Shown: piece after piece, positions 62,309-64,000 of the stretch
How positions within the stretch are numbered: position 1 is the stretch's first letter
Layout of the letters: every line of letters starts with the position of its first letter
Origin: DTU013 sp964490975
GTDB lineage: Bacteria > Bacillota > Clostridia > Acetivibrionales > DTU013
Length of the DNA: 64,000 bases
Assembly: GCA_964490975.1 (NCBI GenBank)
Contig: CAZBEQ010000011.1
Span: forward strand, 1 to 64,000
Direction of reading: 5' to 3'
The notes under the pieces: model-generated
Database searches by the model: none
Seen by the model: only the letters and a program-made list of their open reading frames with translations
Told to the model about the DNA's origin: nothing
Position numbers and translations under genes: made by a program

Positions 62309-62385
62309 GCTTTCACTCCGGAGTATAAAACCAGGCGTATCAACGCCGACTGTTGGCTTTATAACTTTAAGCTACTCCCCTCTAA
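62298..62385 (-). ncRNA. yybP-ykoY (manganese) riboswitch aptamer
   Basis: On the minus strand the conserved blocks appear in order: TTAGAGGGGAGTAGCTT with the invariant GGGGAGTAGC loop, a GCC...GTCGGCG-TTGATA-CGCC hairpin arm with TATAAAGCCA/TGGTTTTATA pairing, a CTCCGGAG hairpin, and GAAAGCAAGACCTTTAA. P1 forms from TTAGAGG (62385-62379) and CCTTTAA (62304-62298), seven pairs with one G-U. This is the Mn2+-sensing yybP-ykoY class. The P1 3' strand is shared with the terminator, so ligand binding should turn transcription on. Confidence 0.85.
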
Positions 62386-62393
62386 GTATTTCA

Positions 62394-62422
62394 AGTGTAT
62401 CATTATGAAATTCCATCGTCAA
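62394..62422 (-). promoter_or_regulatory. Promoter of the riboswitch-mmdA transcript
   Basis: On the minus strand TTGACG (62417-62422) and TACACT (62394-62399) are exactly 17 bases apart. The predicted start near 62387 falls right at the first helix of the riboswitch. A weaker alternative TTGACT/TAAATT pair lies at 62449-62454/62425-62430. Confidence 0.7.
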
Positions 62423-62459
62423 TAAATTTACCACATTTCGTAATAAATAGTCAAAGTAT

Positions 62460-63044
62460 TTAAAGAAGCTTCTCGATACAGATAAGTATTGGTGGATTGT
62501 TTATCTGATTCACAAATTCTGTTCTAGATACTGTATATTTTCTGCAGTCGATCGTATTTACATAATCAAGGAACTGCTCCTTTTCGTCAAAGCCGCTGTC
62601 GCCACCATAATAAACAACAACTGTTATTATACCATTGACCATAATCAACTCCATGGCTTTTTTTACGGCAGCTATAGTAGATTCGCCTTTTGTACCTATA
62701 TTGTGGTCACCGCCCGGGAGATAGCCAAGGTTGAACATGACGCATCTGACACTTCCCTTTACATAAGCATCCATGTACTTGTGACTGTCAAGGATCAGCT
62801 TCACCCTATTATCCAAACCTTCTTTTTTTAGCTTGGCCAATGTCCTGTCAAGTGCTGCCTGCTGAATATCGAAGGAATAAACAATTCCCTCCTCACCAGT
62901 CAGTCCGGCCAGGAATATGGTATCGCCGCCATTCCCACAAGTTGCGTCTATTACTGTATCACCCTGTCTCACAGTCTTCATGACGATATCATGGGACTGG
63001 TATAAGGAGTTTTTTATTACACAGGCTTCATTAGTCCTATCCAT
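62460..63044 (-). CDS. mnmM: YtqB/MnmM-family methyltransferase
   Basis: The 194-residue protein is a Rossmann SAM-dependent methyltransferase with VIDATCGNGGDTIFLA (about 31-46), SFDIQQAAL, and the FNLGYLPGGDH motif of the YtqB family. In B. subtilis this family (MnmM) completes 5-methylaminomethyl-2-thiouridine in tRNA wobble positions; assignment here rests on the motifs. Its ATG overlaps the rluB stop by 8 bases, so the two RNA modification genes are coupled. Confidence 0.85.
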   Translation of the reverse strand: MDRTNEACVIKNSLYQSHDIVMKTVRQGDTVIDATCGNGGDTIFLAGLTGEEGIVYSFDIQQAALDRTLAKLKKEGLDNRVKLILDSHKYMDAYVKGSVRCVMFNLGYLPGGDHNIGTKGESTIAAVKKAMELIMVNGIITVVVYYGGDSGFDEKEQFLDYVNTIDCRKYTVSRTEFVNQINNPPILICIEKLL

Positions 63045-63765
63045 TATTGATATGCTCCCCTTTAAGAGTTTCTATCTCTCTTTTGCTGAGATTTCTCCAT
63101 TTTCCTTCTTCCAGACCTCCAATAGTCACCGGTCCGATTGCTATGCGTTTTAGATGCAGCACGGCATGGCCTGCAGCCTCGAACATCTTTCTTACCTGCC
63201 TGTTCTTGCCTTCATGTATGGTTATCTCGACAATTGAATCATTGTCTTGGGCTTTTATTACTTTAACTTTTGCAGGCGCAGTTATGTATCCTCCGATATC
63301 AAGTCCGTTTTCGAGCTTAAGTATCTCATTCTCACTGAGCATGCCTTTTATTACTGCCCTGTAAACCTTCTTAGTTTCATGTCTGGGATGCATCAATAAA
63401 TTAGCGAATTCGCCATCGTTTGTAAGTATTATAAGCCCTGATGTATCATAATCGAGCCTGCCTACCGGATAAATCCTCTCTTTTACATTTTCGGCAAGGT
63501 CAACCACTGTCTTCCTTGAGAACTGGTCCTTTGCAGATGATATATAGCCAACAGGCTTATTGAGTAAAATGTAGACCTTTTTAGGACTTGGTTTGACAGC
63601 GATGCCATTGACCCTAATATCTTCTGAACCATTAACCTTTGTTCCGGGTTCGTTAATCACAAGGCCGTTGACTTCGATCATGCCGAGAGCGATCATTTCT
63701 TCGCATTTACGTCTTGAAGCTATCCCAGCATCAGCCAGATATTTTTGAAGTCTGATTTCGGACAT
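63037..63765 (-). CDS. rluB: RluB/RsuA-type pseudouridine synthase
   Basis: The 242-residue protein has an N-terminal S4 domain (IRLQKYLADAGIASRRKCEEMI) and the catalytic GRLDYDTSGLIILTNDGEF, with the Asp nucleophile, followed by HEGKNRQVRKMFEAAGH. It isomerises a uridine in 23S (RluB) or 16S rRNA; neighbouring context in Firmicutes favours RluB. The start at 63765 uses GGAAAGGAAGAG; the longer frame to 63828 has no such site. Confidence 0.94.
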   Translation of the reverse strand: MSEIRLQKYLADAGIASRRKCEEMIALGMIEVNGLVINEPGTKVNGSEDIRVNGIAVKPSPKKVYILLNKPVGYISSAKDQFSRKTVVDLAENVKERIYPVGRLDYDTSGLIILTNDGEFANLLMHPRHETKKVYRAVIKGMLSENEILKLENGLDIGGYITAPAKVKVIKAQDNDSIVEITIHEGKNRQVRKMFEAAGHAVLHLKRIAIGPVTIGGLEEGKWRNLSKREIETLKGEHINNG

Positions 63766-63834
63766 GACTCTTCCTTTCCAAATGAAAATCATGTAAATAA
63801 TATAACATGTTTTTACAAAAAAGGCCACATAAAA

Positions 63835-63859
63835 CCGGATTTCTACAATAATTATCCGG
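63835..63859 (-). terminator. Probable terminator after the truncated gene at the right edge
   Basis: CCGGAT (63835-63840) pairs with ATCCGG (63854-63859) around a 13-base loop, with TTTTA following on the minus strand. The stem is short, so this is moderate evidence. Confidence 0.45.
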
Positions 63860-63895
63860 CTGCATGCGGCTTCAGCACTCGCGTATGAATTGGGT

Positions 63896-64000
63896 CTATA
63901 ATTTATTCTCTTCTGTTTCAGTCACTTTATTGACAGATATCTTTTTTCTGCACATGTTCTCAAGCCTGCACATGAAATCAGGAACAAGATCCAGCAATTT
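63896..64000 (-). CDS. C-terminal end of an unidentified protein (truncated by the window)
   Basis: A minus-strand frame is open from the window edge to a TAG at 63896-63898. The visible 34 residues end RKKISVNKVTETEENKL, mostly charged after a KLLDLVPDFMCRLENM helix. They are too few to name a family; genes upstream of rluB in Firmicutes often concern spore maturation or SMC partner proteins, but nothing here proves that. The start lies beyond the window. Confidence 0.55.
   Translation of the reverse strand, partial: KLLDLVPDFMCRLENMCRKKISVNKVTETEENKL

Noticed and set aside
62220..62408. A 62-codon plus-strand frame in the gap before mmdA
   Set aside because: It runs antisense through the riboswitch and terminator, has no ribosome binding site, and its composition follows the RNA structure rather than a protein.
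62412..62418. A 14-codon minus-strand frame beginning at the ATG near 62416 in the riboswitch leader
   Set aside because: It starts upstream of the predicted transcription start and has no ribosome binding site.
1..64000. CRISPR array, prophage, insertion sequence or integrase gene
   Set aside because: No regularly spaced repeats, no transposase, integrase or phage structural genes are present; nearly all genes are housekeeping or metabolic.

Overview
The window looks like a chromosomal segment of a low-to-medium GC Gram-positive anaerobe of the class Clostridia. The evidence is the Clostridia-type gene order (ylxM-ffh-rpsP-khpA-rimM-trmD; fapR-plsX-fabH-fabD-fabG-acpP; rnc-smc-ftsY), strong AGGAGG-type ribosome binding sites, frequent TTG starts, a fused ispH-rpsA gene, a HutP-family gene, ferredoxin-dependent indolepyruvate oxidoreductase genes and a biotin-dependent decarboxylase/transcarboxylase cluster. 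Genus-level placement (Ruminiclostridium/Acetivibrio-like) is only a guess. Nearly all genes lie on the minus strand; the exceptions are a cupin gene at the left end, a moxR-DUF58-transglutaminase operon (34.2-38.8 kb), three tRNA genes and one orphan gene at 57.8 kb. No insertion sequence, prophage or CRISPR array was seen.

Layout, left to right. 0.1-2.7 kb: cupin gene, then a TetR regulator with an Lnt-like membrane carbon-nitrogen hydrolase behind a large palindromic operator. 2.8-8.7 kb: the SRP/ribosome-maturation operon ylxM-ffh-rpsP-khpA-rimM-trmD followed by two unknown genes, one encoding a membrane SH3b protein. 8.7-13.8 kb: a long Lhr helicase with a LexA-type box inside its promoter, and a GreA-type factor. 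13.9-20.8 kb: small membrane protein, ftsY, smc, an Elp3-like radical SAM gene and rnc. 20.8-26.9 kb: fatty-acid synthesis genes with fapR first and a candidate FapR site. 27-34 kb: pgsA, rimO, recX, recA (with SOS box), murJ, cinA. 34.2-38.8 kb: moxR, DUF58 and transglutaminase genes. 38.9-44.9 kb: a catabolic group (ACT-domain protein, PaaK-type CoA ligase, iorB, iorA) and a sodium/solute symporter. 45-50.7 kb: beta-CASP metallo-beta-lactamase protein, tRNA(CAT), tRNA-Tyr, murD, tRNA-Leu, dinB, cheR. 50.7-57.7 kb: hutP-aroH-cmk-plsC-ispH/rpsA operon and rpiR-HI0933-membrane protein operon. 57.8-62.4 kb: an unknown RNase H-like/zinc-ribbon gene, then the oadA/biotin carrier/small subunit/mmdA operon. 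62.4-64 kb: YtqB/MnmM methyltransferase, rluB and a truncated gene.

The most notable signal lies in the 329-base gene-free stretch before mmdA. Its minus strand carries the conserved elements of the yybP-ykoY manganese riboswitch, a well-placed promoter before it, and a terminator that competes for the riboswitch P1 strand. The only genes downstream are the biotin-dependent carboxyltransferase operon, whose OadA/5S subunit is a divalent-metal enzyme. This class usually controls metal exporters, so the arrangement suggests Mn2+-dependent expression of central carbon metabolism. Other observations are a LexA-type box in the lhr promoter, a structured unidentified leader before rimO, a 46-bp palindromic operator, an 80-nt plsX/fabH overlap and a very short OadG-type subunit without the membrane pump subunit nearby.
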